Positions 1 through 8,663 of a stretch of 22,095 nucleotides of DNA are shown piece by piece (position 1 is the stretch's first letter; the number at the start of each line of letters is the position of its first letter). The stretch lies in contig JADGJA010000347.1 of NCBI GenBank assembly GCA_027596035.1, positions 1 to 22,095 of the forward strand, written 5' to 3'. The notes beneath the pieces were generated by a model. That model did not search any database. It saw only the letters and a program-made list of their open reading frames with translations, and was not told the origin of the DNA. Origin of the DNA: Thoreauomyces humboldtii (Eukaryota; Chytridiomycota; Chytridiomycetes; Spizellomycetales; Powellomycetaceae). The position numbers were made by a program, and so were the translations under genes.

Positions 1-443
1 CCCCCCCCCCGGGTGGAGGAGTTGGATGCAGATGGCCCCCCTTCACACATCACCCATCCCAGTTGCGAGCACCATGGGATCATCATGCATGTACCATCAC
101 AACTAGAGAGCCGCCTTCGTTGTGCGTGTCGTTGATTGTTCCCATCATCATCAACCTGGCGTTTTTGTCCGGAGATGCCTCCGACTCGACCGACGTGGGA
201 AAAGCTGGGGAACACACACGAAACGCGGTGTGGTAGGCCGCACGGAGACGCGTTTCACTCAATTCTCCCTTTGCTGCGCTTTCCTCCTTCCTCCCTCACC
301 GTGACTTGCTTGCTTGCTGTCCTGCGGACACGTTATCAGAGGAAATCTTTCAGTCCTTCCATTGCATTGGGCATCGCATCGCATTCACAGAAGGAAACCT
401 CAGGCGTTTCTTCCTCAACCCACAACCACCCGTTCAACTCAGC
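1..443 (+). promoter_or_regulatory. 5' flank and leader of the 444-1817 gene
   Basis: No convincing gene was found here. The stretch opens with a run of ten C followed by GGG, then carries pyrimidine-rich DNA (about 255-300 and 345-430) typical of a fungal promoter or 5' leader. The frame of the downstream gene stays open back to about 306, but without an ATG, so the first in-frame ATG at 444 is taken as the start. Confidence 0.4.
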
Positions 444-1817
444 ATGCCAGATTACGCACCCCTTCTCGATCAGTCTACGACGCCAAAGCCGTCGCCGTAC
501 CCAAAGCGCGCAAAAAACATCGTAGCCGGCGTGCTAGCCATTGTGCTGCTGCTCGTAGCCGGATTCACAATCTACTCAACATCGTCCACGGCCGGTCGTG
601 AGGAAACCACTGCAGCCCCAGCAACATCCGTTCTTGCGCCAACATCGGAGTCTGTGTCCGTGGGGTCGGGTACCGAAGCTGACAAGATTGCGGGGGAAAC
701 TGTTCCTACGCCTGTAGCTGGCGTCTCAGCCTCACATCATGCTCCGAATGCACCGGTCATGATTGGGGACGGCGATGACGATGAGGAGCCCGCAGACCAC
801 GAGCTTATGCATGGGGAACCAGGCGTTGCCGATCCACTTACTGGCATCTTTGGCGAGGTCAATTCGATGACGGCCCCTGACGACGGAAAGTGGAAGACGG
901 CTTTGAGCGGGTACAAGTTCGTCGTCCAACTCGGCAGCATGCCACCGGTACGAGCGAGGATCCCGCCCACGCCCGACGTTGCTCCAGCTCATTCTGACAG
1001 TCCCCATTTTCAGGTATTCGTGGCCAAACCCAGTAACATGCCAGACCAAGGACCCACGGACCCTTCGTTGATGGCGGTCATGACTCGCGCACTGGCAGAC
1101 TCGGTAGCGGAATCTATGGAGGATGACGATGGCGCGCCGGTAGCCCAGCTTGTGTTCTCCGATTGCCACATTCCGGATTCGGGCTACGCACACGCAGCCA
1201 TCTTGGCTGCCGTTCGAGGGGCATCAACGACCCACTGCATCTTACCAGCAGTCATCGCTCCCGATCTCTCCCCTCTCATCATGGCCGCAGCTCGCTTGAA
1301 CTTGGTCGACGAAAAGATGCGGCTCCATGCCGTCGATAACACATCGACCGCATCAATCGACAATCTGCCACTCTCGCAGAGCCCGATTGCTCTCCTTCAT
1401 TTGAAAGACATGTCGCTTTCGCACATGTCGGTCCTTCTGCAGACCTCTCCGAAGATCATAGGAAGGACCAACCTTCGGCATATCGTGGCCGACATCTCCT
1501 CGACCGTAGAAACATCGGACGCGGACCTCCGTGTTCTGCTCGATCACATGTACGAGCTCGGTTACGATATGAACGTTTTGCCGTTCTCCGAGCAGGACAG
1601 AACCTACACGCACATCGCTCGTGCTTCCTACGTGGGCGCCGAGTTCGCCGCCGAAAAGTTCCCTTCGCTGTTCATCTACGTGCCGTCAAACGACTACAGC
1701 CTTGTCAAAAAGGTCGTGGAGGACGGTGGGGCAGGTGGACGAATGAGAGTCTGGTGGGTAAGGAGAGAGGATGAGAGCGTCAAGCGGTTGATGAGCACGC
1801 GGCACGATGCAGACTAG
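444..1817 (+). CDS. Type II membrane protein with a degenerate FkbM-methyltransferase-like lumenal domain
   Basis: Unspliced, the frame gives 457 aa from the first ATG. Residues 25-44 form one hydrophobic segment (VAGVLAIVLLLVAGFTIY) after a short basic N-terminus (KRAKN), which predicts a type II membrane protein with a Ser/Thr/Pro-rich stalk (about 45-110). The remainder resembles FkbM-family SAM methyltransferases in order of elements: a VFSDCHIPDSGYAHAAILAAVRGA stretch (split here: VFSDCHIPDSGY, then AHAAILAAVRGA) where the family has its glycine-rich SAM loop, AARLNLVDEKMRLHAV, IALLHLKDMSLSHMSVL where the family has (I/L)K-D-EG, and a late LGYDMNVL. The DxGxNxG-type loop is not conserved, so activity is doubtful. 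An intron is plausible at 948-1013 (66 nt, GTACGA...CTGAC...TTTTCAG); it has no stop and keeps frame, giving 435 aa if removed. The 3' end faces the NAA50 gene. The family call is inference. Confidence 0.75.
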   Translation: MPDYAPLLDQSTTPKPSPYPKRAKNIVAGVLAIVLLLVAGFTIYSTSSTAGREETTAAPATSVLAPTSESVSVGSGTEADKIAGETVPTPVAGVSASHHAPNAPVMIGDGDDDEEPADHELMHGEPGVADPLTGIFGEVNSMTAPDDGKWKTALSGYKFVVQLGSMPPVRARIPPTPDVAPAHSDSPHFQVFVAKPSNMPDQGPTDPSLMAVMTRALADSVAESMEDDDGAPVAQLVFSDCHIPDSGYAHAAILAAVRGASTTHCILPAVIAPDLSPLIMAAARLNLVDEKMRLHAVDNTSTASIDNLPLSQSPIALLHLKDMSLSHMSVLLQTSPKIIGRTNLRHIVADISSTVETSDADLRVLLDHMYELGYDMNVLPFSEQDRTYTHIARASYVGAEFAAEKFPSLFIYVPSNDYSLVKKVVEDGGAGGRMRVWWVRREDESVKRLMSTRHDAD

Positions 1818-1982
1818 ATCGAGCTGGGTTCTCTTCAGATTGTCTTCTAGTCCTTTCCATATCCTGAGTGAAATTTTGTAAATATGCGCACAATCCTGCC
1901 CCTCGATACGGCTATGTTCCCGATGCTGTCCGCTCGCTCTGAGAGAACTTTCACGTCATCAATCCGATCGCAATCCGCCGTC
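1818..1982. terminator. Convergent 3' region between the membrane protein gene and NAA50
   Basis: Only 165 bp separate two stop codons on opposite strands, so the 3' UTRs and polyadenylation signals of both genes must lie here or overlap. AT-richer patches occur around 1850-1890. No other feature was seen. Confidence 0.4.
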
Positions 1983-2546
1983 TCAGCTTGTCGGCGCACT
2001 GCTGACGATAACACGAGTAAAGACATCCGTCGACCCTTCCTTGGGTGTGAACTCCCGCTTCTGCAGAAACGCGATCGTCCCTGCCTCCTTCTTGTCCACC
2101 TGAATCAGCAGCTCTGACACTGCCGTCTTGTCCTTTCCCGCTTCGCATTGCGCGATGATGTGATCCAGCAACATTGTCCCAAGTCCCAATCTTCGGTAAG
2201 CGACAAGCACGCCGAGCGTAACGATCGTGATCGTCTTTCCTTCTCGCGTCGCCACCACGCCTCCGACGCATACATCGTTGAATAGAGCTATAGGAAGGCA
2301 ACGATGAGTCCATGTCCGAGGTATCGTCCGCTACAGTGGTAGCTCACCGAGCTTGGATAACTGCTCCGACTTGATGGCATCGGTGTAAAACGAGTCATTA
2401 CGCTTCTCCGGGAAGATGACGTTGTTCAGAGCTTTCAACTGGCCGACGTTGTTTGGCGTCAGATCGTTCAGGTCTTTACGGAAGTACTTTGCCTTCTCGG
2501 CTGCGAGCTTGCTGTTCGCTTCGGGTTGTGTTTCGGTAGTCGTCAT
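1983..2546 (-). CDS. NAA50: N-alpha-acetyltransferase NAA50-like protein (GNAT fold), probably catalytically altered
   Basis: Two exons, 2546-2348 and 2287-1983, give 167 aa. The 60-nt intron (2347-2288, GTGAGC...CTATAG) joins LSKL to ALFNDVCVGG exactly as in NAA50 proteins. The order LTPNNVGQLKALNNVIFP, NDSFY, the acetyl-CoA loop YRRLGLGT (97-104) and a C-terminal GNAT strand identify the family. NAA50 (NatE) acetylates Met-started N-termini and binds the NatA complex at the ribosome. Against human NAA50 as I recall it, Tyr73 aligns with Thr87, His112 with Gln129, Tyr124 with Leu141 and Tyr31 with Arg49, so the catalytic pair and parts of the peptide pocket are missing. A structural role on NatA, as described for budding yeast Naa50, is the likely reading. 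The N-terminal 22 residues are polar and extra. The gene is divergent from PHB1. Confidence 0.88.
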
Positions 2547-2870
2547 GATGCTGCTTGGAAAGAATAAGAATTAGAACAGTGGACACAAGGCAACAAGGAA
2601 TGCAACACGCCATAGGAGGTGGGCCGCTCTTACATTAGGTGATGGTCAATGGAACGATAGACAATTATCTATGAGCAGCTGATCTCCAGGCGGGGAGGTC
2701 GTGGAGTGGGAAAGACGGAGAGGCTCCGAGAGGGAATTCGGAACTGCTGCTGCTGAGAGGAAGGTCCACCAATTCCCGGACGGAGAAACGCTCGCCCGGG
2801 ACGCTCGCAGATCTCTACGACATTTCCGTCCGTCTCGTTACCTGTCCCGCACCTGGTTCACCGAAACATC
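2547..2870. promoter_or_regulatory. Shared divergent promoter NAA50 / PHB1
   Basis: These 324 bp separate the two start codons of genes reading away from each other, so both promoters lie here. No clear TATA box was recognised. The NAA50 side contains a likely leader intron (separate entry). The PHB1 side is purine/pyrimidine-patchy with a start context of AAACATC before the ATG. Confidence 0.5.
2554..2633 (-). other. Possible 5'-UTR intron of NAA50
   Basis: On the minus strand GTAAGA starts at 2633, a TTCTAATTC branch-like site lies before a pyrimidine-rich run, and CCAAG ends at 2554, eight bases before the start codon. The 80-nt length fits the other introns here. Whether transcription starts far enough upstream is not known. 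Confidence 0.35.
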
Positions 2871-3976
2871 ATGTCCGCAACAGGAGCACTCGAGTCCCTG
2901 GCCCGATGGGCGGTACCCGTCGCCGGTCTCATCAGTGGTCTTCAGTACAGCATGTACAATGGTATGTGCACTTTGACCTTTCCTTCACGTCCCGGAGTAG
3001 TTCTCACTCTCTAGCTTTTGCTTCCCCACGTCACCCTTCATTTTCGAACCGAATCAGTCGAAGGAGGGCAGCGCGCCGTCATCTTCGATCGCATGCGTGG
3101 AGTCATGCCGGTGGTGGTAAACGAGGGCACCCACTTCCTCGTTCCATGGCTTCAGAAGGCCGTGCACTTCGACGTCCGCACTAAGCCTCGCAACATCAGC
3201 ACCACGACCGGTTCCCGAGACATGCAAATGGTTTCCCTAACCCTTCGTGTCCTCCACCGTCCCGACATCCCGCGCATCCCCAACATCTACCAGAACCTTG
3301 GACAGGACTACGACGACCGTGTGCTTCCTTCCATCGGAAACGAAGTCCTCAAGTCGATCGTTGCCCAGTTCGACGCCAGCGAACTCATCACTCAACGTGA
3401 TCAGGTCTCGCAGAGGATTCGGGAGGACCTGTTGAAGCGCGCGGGAGAGTTCAACATCGTCCTGGAAGACGTGTCGATCGTAAGTCTGATTCGGGCTTAT
3501 GACTGGCGGCTGTGAAGACACAGGCGGGGTCCGTCCTTGTGATCTTCAGAGGTGGCTCCGACTGATCTTGCCGGGAACGACGCTGCTGCCAGCGAATCTG
3601 ATTGCTCTGATTTATGTCGCTAATGTGTATATCTACAATTTATTTGCAGACCCACTTGACCTTCGGAAAGGACTTCACCGATGCCGTCGAGCAAAAAGTG
3701 ATAGCACAGCAAGAGGCTGAGCGCGCTCGCTTCGTGGTGGAAAAGGCTGAGCAGGAGCAGCTCGCGGCCATCATTCGTGCCGAGGGTGAGTCCCAGGCCG
3801 CCCAGCTTCTTTCCAACGCCTACAAGAAGTCTGGCCAGGCGCATCTTGAGCTCCGCCGAATTGAAACCTCCAAGGACATCGCAACTAGCCTCTCCACCGC
3901 TCGCAACGTCACCTACCTTCCCTCCAACCGCGGCGGTGGCGGAAACACCAACATGCTCCTCAACCTCGGCCAGTGA
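2871..3976 (+). CDS. PHB1: Prohibitin 1 (mitochondrial inner-membrane scaffold subunit)
   Basis: Three exons, 2871-2961, 3058-3479 and 3650-3976, give 279 aa, the normal length for fungal PHB1. Introns are 96 nt (GTATGT...AATCAG) and 170 nt (GTAAGT...GCTAAT...TTGCAG), the second being the longest clear intron in the window. PHB1 and PHB2 form ring complexes in the mitochondrial inner membrane that support m-AAA protease control, cristae and inner-membrane organisation. Visible hallmarks are the N-terminal hydrophobic anchor (about 12-28), [63 protein letters not shown] and ELITQR, then the coiled-coil region ([20 protein letters not shown]) and [10 protein letters not shown]. The C-terminus has a Gly/Asn stretch before MLLNLGQ. 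It shares its promoter with NAA50 and its 3' side with the sirtuin. Confidence 0.97.
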
Positions 3977-4144
3977 ACAGAGGACAAGCAGAGTTTCATG
4001 TAGCAGCACATTCAGCTCCCCATCCTTTCATTTCACTCCCCACGTTCTCCCTCTCCCTATCTCTGTATGTAGTTTAGATGTAACCAATTCCATGCTTCGC
4101 CCTCCTGCCCTGATATCTTCTATCTGCGAAGAAAGCATTGTCTT
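3977..4144. terminator. Convergent 3' region between PHB1 and the sirtuin gene
   Basis: These 168 bp lie between stop codons on opposite strands. The stretch is pyrimidine-rich on the plus strand (4015-4070), and TGTATGTAGTTTAGATG around 4062-4082 could help 3' end formation for PHB1. No gene was seen. Confidence 0.35.
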
Positions 4145-5370
4145 TCACCGGTGATCACACAATTTGTCCTGCACTCCCTGCAAGACCTCGCCACAGCCTT
4201 CCAGCAACCTCAAATCGACCACAGAGTCCGCCCGAGTTTCGCCAAGAGAGAGGACTGCCACTGGGTGATTTGCTGTTTTCGCGCGAGCCACAAGTCGAAA
4301 CGCAGAATAGACCTGCAGCGATGTCCCGATGCAGAGCAGAGCGCTAGAGGAGTCCACTATGGAGAAAGTTTTGTCCCGCACGCCTTCTTCGACATTAGCC
4401 CCGAAAAAAACGACACTGCCAGAAGCGAGGGTCAGCAAACTCCGCTTGCGACCACGGTCGACAAGAAGAGCAACCGACGATAGAGATCTTTTCCACGCTC
4501 CTTTCATACCTCGGTTTGTAGATTCCCGTCCCGCAGCTCGGACACCCCGGATACTGAAACCGTGCGTAATCAAACGACGTCTCGACATCACCGTCAGGTC
4601 GGATTTCCGTCGAGCTCGCGACGTCGCCTTCGCCCGCCTGAGGATATCGTCTCGCCCAATCTACGAGCTCCGGATTGCCGTCCCGCAGGATCTCTTGGAA
4701 AGTGGCGCGGGGAGTGGTGTGATGGCAGGACATGCATTGGACCTTGTGCTGTGACCCAGACGGACCTCAAGGTCAGCATCTGTTCCTATGCCCTGTCCGA
4801 TCACGGAGGCTGGTAGCGACACACCAGCGTCCCGTGCATCTCGACGATGTCGTTCCCTCTGTGAAGGCCGTCCACGTTCTGCGTGATGAGCCCCGAGATC
4901 CATTCGTCCCGCTGAAGGGCGTGCACCGCCAGATGAGACGCGTTGGGCTTCGCGCGCGTGATCTTCGGATACCCCAGAAACGAGCGCGCCCAGTAACGTT
5001 GACGGGTCGGATGGGAAGACATGAACTCTTTTTTTTTTGCGGAACAAAGCGGAGTAACGCGTCAGAGTCGTGCCGATGTCCACAGTACGTCCGGCATAAT
5101 TCGATGCACACCTTGATGCCGGATCGGTTTGTAATCCTGAACGAATGTCATCAGCTGGCATGACTAGCGAGGAACGCACGATTCCGGGCGTCCATTCCGC
5201 ACCTTGTTCTTGACATAGACGCCCGATGGCCCCCGATAATCGGGAATTCCCGATTCGGTGGATATTCCCGCGCCCGTCAAGATGCTCAGCCTCCCTTCGG
5301 CTCTCCGTATGAACTCGGACAGACGCTCGACGGCGGACCGTATCTGTGGAGTTCGTTGCAATAGCGCCAT
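4145..5370 (-). CDS. Class II sirtuin (SIRT4-type NAD+-dependent deacylase / ADP-ribosyltransferase)
   Basis: Five exons, 5370-5203, 5136-5112, 5027-4825, 4748-4510 and 4415-4145, give 301 aa. Introns are 66, 84, 76 and 94 nt. Sirtuin motifs run in order: LTGAGISTESGIPDYRG (NAD+ site, 31-47), RQRYWARSFLGYP (class II mark, 73-85), TQNVDGLH (113-120), the catalytic His129 in EMHG, zinc cysteines C137-C140 and C201-C204, VVFFGANV and IGTSLQVYSAFRLV. The RPDGDVE stretch before the second cysteine pair also matches SIRT4-type proteins, which are usually mitochondrial. Exon 2 is only 25 nt (encoding DYKPIRHQ plus one base), and intron 2 ends in A10-G. The ATG at 5370 keeps 208 bp to TYW1; an in-frame ATG at 5511 would add 47 mostly basic residues that could be a mitochondrial presequence. 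Confidence 0.9.
5112..5136 (-). other. 25-nt microexon of the sirtuin gene
   Basis: The exon is bounded by ...CGTTCAG upstream and GTGTGC downstream on the minus strand. It encodes DYKPIRHQ plus the first base of Glu65. It is required to link GVYVKNK to EFMSSHPTRQRYWAR in frame, as the family demands. Confidence 0.8.
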
Positions 5371-5578
5371 CTCGTTCCTGCGCGCTGCGTGATGTGCTTC
5401 ACGGTGCAGCGAGGCAACGGGGTCGAACGGTTGGGGTGAACGCGCCCTGGGAACAGAGCGATGGAACGCACAGCCTCTGTGGGGTCTCGTGCCTTCCTTC
5501 TTTTCCTGCATCGAGTTTTTTTTGTCCAAATGTCTTTCCTCGTCACCAAGGACCACGGACGGCTCCACTAATAGCAGC
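5371..5578. promoter_or_regulatory. Shared divergent promoter sirtuin / TYW1
   Basis: These 208 bp separate the two chosen start codons. If the sirtuin starts at 5511, only 67 bp remain, which seems short for two promoters and argues for the 5370 start or for overlapping leaders. A T8 run lies at 5516-5523. No specific factor site was recognised. Confidence 0.45.
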
Positions 5579-8217
5579 ATGAGCGTCATCGTATCGACTC
5601 TTCGCCATCCAGGCACCCTGGCTGCAGTTGCATTGGCTCTGTCCTGCTGGCTGCTCTGGGCTTCCCGGGCTTCCGTCACCCCGGCTTCCCAACCCCTCAA
5701 AGCCAAACTACCTGCAGCTCTTGAGACTTCCGCTCCTTCCGCTGCCGTTCCTAGACGTCGAAGAGGAAAGAAGGAGAAGAAGGTCGATTCGGGATGCTGT
5801 AAGACCGGCGAGAACAGCGAAGTCAAGGGCGATTGTTGCTCGACGGCGAAAACGGGCAGCGAGGATGCCTGTTGCAAAACCGGCACTTCGGAACTCGTTC
5901 CCGGTGTGGAAGTTCCTGAAGAGGACAGGAAGATCACCGTGAAGGTTCTGTTTGGAACTCAGACGAAGACGGCCAGGACCTTGTCGCTCCGCGTGAAGGA
6001 GCTCGTCGAAGCAGCGCTCCCGTCCACGACCGTCGAGGTCTTGAACATAGCCGACTACGAGAACGAGGACTTGATGTCTGAAAAGTCCCCCGTCATCTTC
6101 ATCCTGTCCACCTACTCTGAGGGAACTCCCACCGACGACGCAGCGTGGTTCTACTCCTGGCTGGAGGACGTGCGGTTCGACCATCGCGTCGAGAAGGAGT
6201 GCATGAAGGGACTCCGTTTCGCAGTGTTCGGACTCGGCGACTCGGTGTACGAGGAGAACTACTGCACGGTCGCCAAGCGCGTGGACGAGTACGTTGCGTT
6301 CCTGGGAGGAAGGAGGATGTGTCCTCTCGACTTTGGGGACAAGAGCGATGATACAGAGCTCCAATTCACAAAGTGGACGACTCTCCTGCTCTCGCGACTC
6401 CTGGGCGTGACGAACCATCTGTCGGTCGCCGACAACATGGAGTTCTACGAAGGCGATGCGGACTACGAGAGCGCCGAAGAGGAGGAGGACGATGAGGAAG
6501 CCAACGACAGCGGCGACGGCCTGATGGACCTCGAAGACATGGGCGCCATGGCATCGAAGATAAAGACGGCAAAAACTTCCAAGCTGGACGAGGAGGAGTC
6601 GTACGGTGTCGAACGAAGCGGACCCAAGAGAACCATTGGGGAAGAGCAGCGACCGACAAAGATCACAAAGGAAATGGTCACACCGGTAGGTCGAACAGTC
6701 GTGGCTGGAACTGCCAGAGGGACTTTACTAACCATTCATTTCCAAACCGTAGATGTTGCGAAAGTCTTTGGAGAAACAGGGCTACAAGGTGCGTTATATT
6801 TCCTTTGAATATGAAGTGCAAGTCCAGAGCATTGACTTCAAGAACTATGTGGTTCTTAGATTGTCGGAACCCACTCAGGAGTGAAGATGTGCCGCTGGAC
6901 CAAGAACATGCTTCGAGGGCGAGGCGGCTGTTACAAGCATACCTTTTATGGAATCGAGTCGCATCGCTGCATGGAAACCACCCCATCGCTCGCGTGTGCT
7001 AACAAGTGTGTATTTTGCTGGCGACAACACACGAACCCCGTTGGGACAGGTAATACGCAAGGAGTGACAGTTCGGCCGGAAGAAGGCTCTAACTCTCTGT
7101 CACGCAGAGTGGAGATGGAAGCAGGACGATGCGCTCGACATCGTCAACGGTACCATGGAAAAGCACTACCAGATGGTCAAGCAGATGCGTGGCGTGCCCG
7201 GAGTCAAGGCAGACAGATTTGAGGAAGCATTCACCATCAAACACTGTGCACTTTCGCTGGTTGGCGAGGTATGTGAAGACTTAACCACGCGTTGCATATG
7301 GGCAGACACTGATCTTTCTTGCAACGGACAAAGCCGATCATGTACCCACAGATCAACGACTTTGTTGAGATTCTACACTCCCGCAACGTCTCGTCGTTCC
7401 TAGTCACCAACGCTCAGTTCCCCGACGCCATCACCGCGCTGGTCCCGGTCACACAGCTTTACGTGAGCATCGACGCAGGGACCAAGGAGGATCTCAAAGC
7501 GATCGACCGGCCCTTGTTCAAGGATTTCTGGGAGCGCTTCCTCGCTTGTCTGGATGAGCTCGGCAAAAAGGTAACATCTAAATCGTTTTTCTAAATCTCC
7601 CTCTGACGAGTTTCTGACATCTCTTCCGTTCCTGCAGGGACAGCGAACCGTCTATCGATTGACATTAGTAAAGGACAAGAATGACGCTACCCTCGACCAG
7701 TACGCTACTTTGATCAAACGAGGGAGTCCATGTTTCATCGAGGTTAAGGGAGTGACATACTGCGGCTTTGGTGCCGCAAGTCATCTTACGATGAAGAATG
7801 GTAGGAAGACAGATCCCTTCGTTCCGATACCGACAAGCGTTTTCTTACATACCACCTTCTCCTTCAGTGCCGTATCACCACGAGGTTCTAAAGTTCTGCG
7901 AAGGTCTGTGCGAGCTTCTCGACGGCAAGTATGCCGTCGCCTCTGTGCACGAGCACTCTTGCTCGGTCCTCATCGCCAAGAAGGAGCAGTACTTCAAGGA
8001 CGGAGAGTGGCACACCTGGATCGATTACGACCGATTCTTTGAGCTGGTCAAGGAGGGCAAGCCCTTCACGAGCCAGGACTACATGGCCAAGAGTCCCGCG
8101 TGGGCCGTCGTTGGACAGTCTGGGTTCGACCCGGAGGAGACGAGGTGGTACAGGAACGCTTCGAAGAACCCTGATGCTGCGGCTGCCCATGCATTGGTCG
8201 AGGCCGTCGAGCGTTAA
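5579..8217 (+). CDS. TYW1: S-adenosyl-L-methionine-dependent tRNA 4-demethylwyosine synthase
   Basis: Seven exons, 5579-6685, 6753-6788, 6860-7049, 7108-7268, 7334-7570, 7638-7800 and 7868-8217, give 747 aa. The enzyme makes 4-demethylwyosine from m1G37 of tRNA-Phe with pyruvate and SAM, the second step to wybutosine. An N-terminal membrane anchor (about 12-29) is followed by three Cys-Cys pairs (73-74, 86-87, 98-99). A flavodoxin-like FMN domain follows (FGTQTKTA 125-132, STYSEGTPTDD, VFGLGDSVYEENY) and then an acidic linker (about 292-312). The radical-SAM domain has YGIESHRCMETTPSLAC and C427-x3-C431-x2-C434 for the 4Fe-4S cluster. Downstream, ALSLVGEPIMYP, YVSIDAGTK, DRPLFKDFWERF, RLTLVKDKN and EWHTWIDYDRF are typical. 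Introns are 58-71 nt and exon 2 is only 36 nt. The ATG at 5579 is the first in frame. Confidence 0.95.
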
Positions 8218-8663
8218 ATGGTAGAGCGTATGTAGATCATTATTTTGCTGTCATTACATTCATCACATTCTGTTATGAGACCGTCCCCCGCAGCGGTGGT
8301 GTACAGAACTCTGCTTGTATCATTTATCATCTGCGTTTCTGGAGTCGATGCCTGTAATACCAACAACAAAAGGCAGGGGCCTTAGAATCAAGCTACTTCT
8401 TTCGCAACACCGCAATCGCGCAGCCATCGTGGCACATACGAACCTGTCTCGGACAAAGTGCTGCGACAAGCAATGGTACTTGCTTTTATTGAAGAAGTGC
8501 ATCAGACCCATATTCCTTCTACGTCTGTGACTTCTACTGCTAAATGGGAATCAAATGGGATACAGACTAGACCACGCCAGGTTATCAATCTCCCCTTCGG
8601 ATATCTACGGCCCTTTTCTCCTTGCCGCTCCTTCTCCATCTACCCTTTTCCTGTACGTCCAAC
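8218..8663. terminator. Convergent 3' region between TYW1 and the RRM gene
   Basis: These 446 bp lie between opposing stop codons. AT-rich DNA just after the TYW1 stop (8230-8280) is a good place for its 3' end. Short open frames on either strand here lack coding character. No tRNA-like B-box was seen. Confidence 0.35.

Noticed and set aside
732..1193. 153-codon antisense frame over the first gene
   Set aside because: It lies wholly opposite a better-supported coding frame and has no recognisable domain.
5708..6418. 236-codon minus-strand frame opposite TYW1 exon 1
   Set aside because: Antisense openness is expected opposite G/C-third-biased codons; the plus strand encodes the clear flavodoxin domain.
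5579..6685. Stand-alone flavodoxin or cytochrome P450 reductase gene
   Set aside because: The frame continues by splicing into the TYW1 radical-SAM domain, and no FAD/NADPH domain is present.
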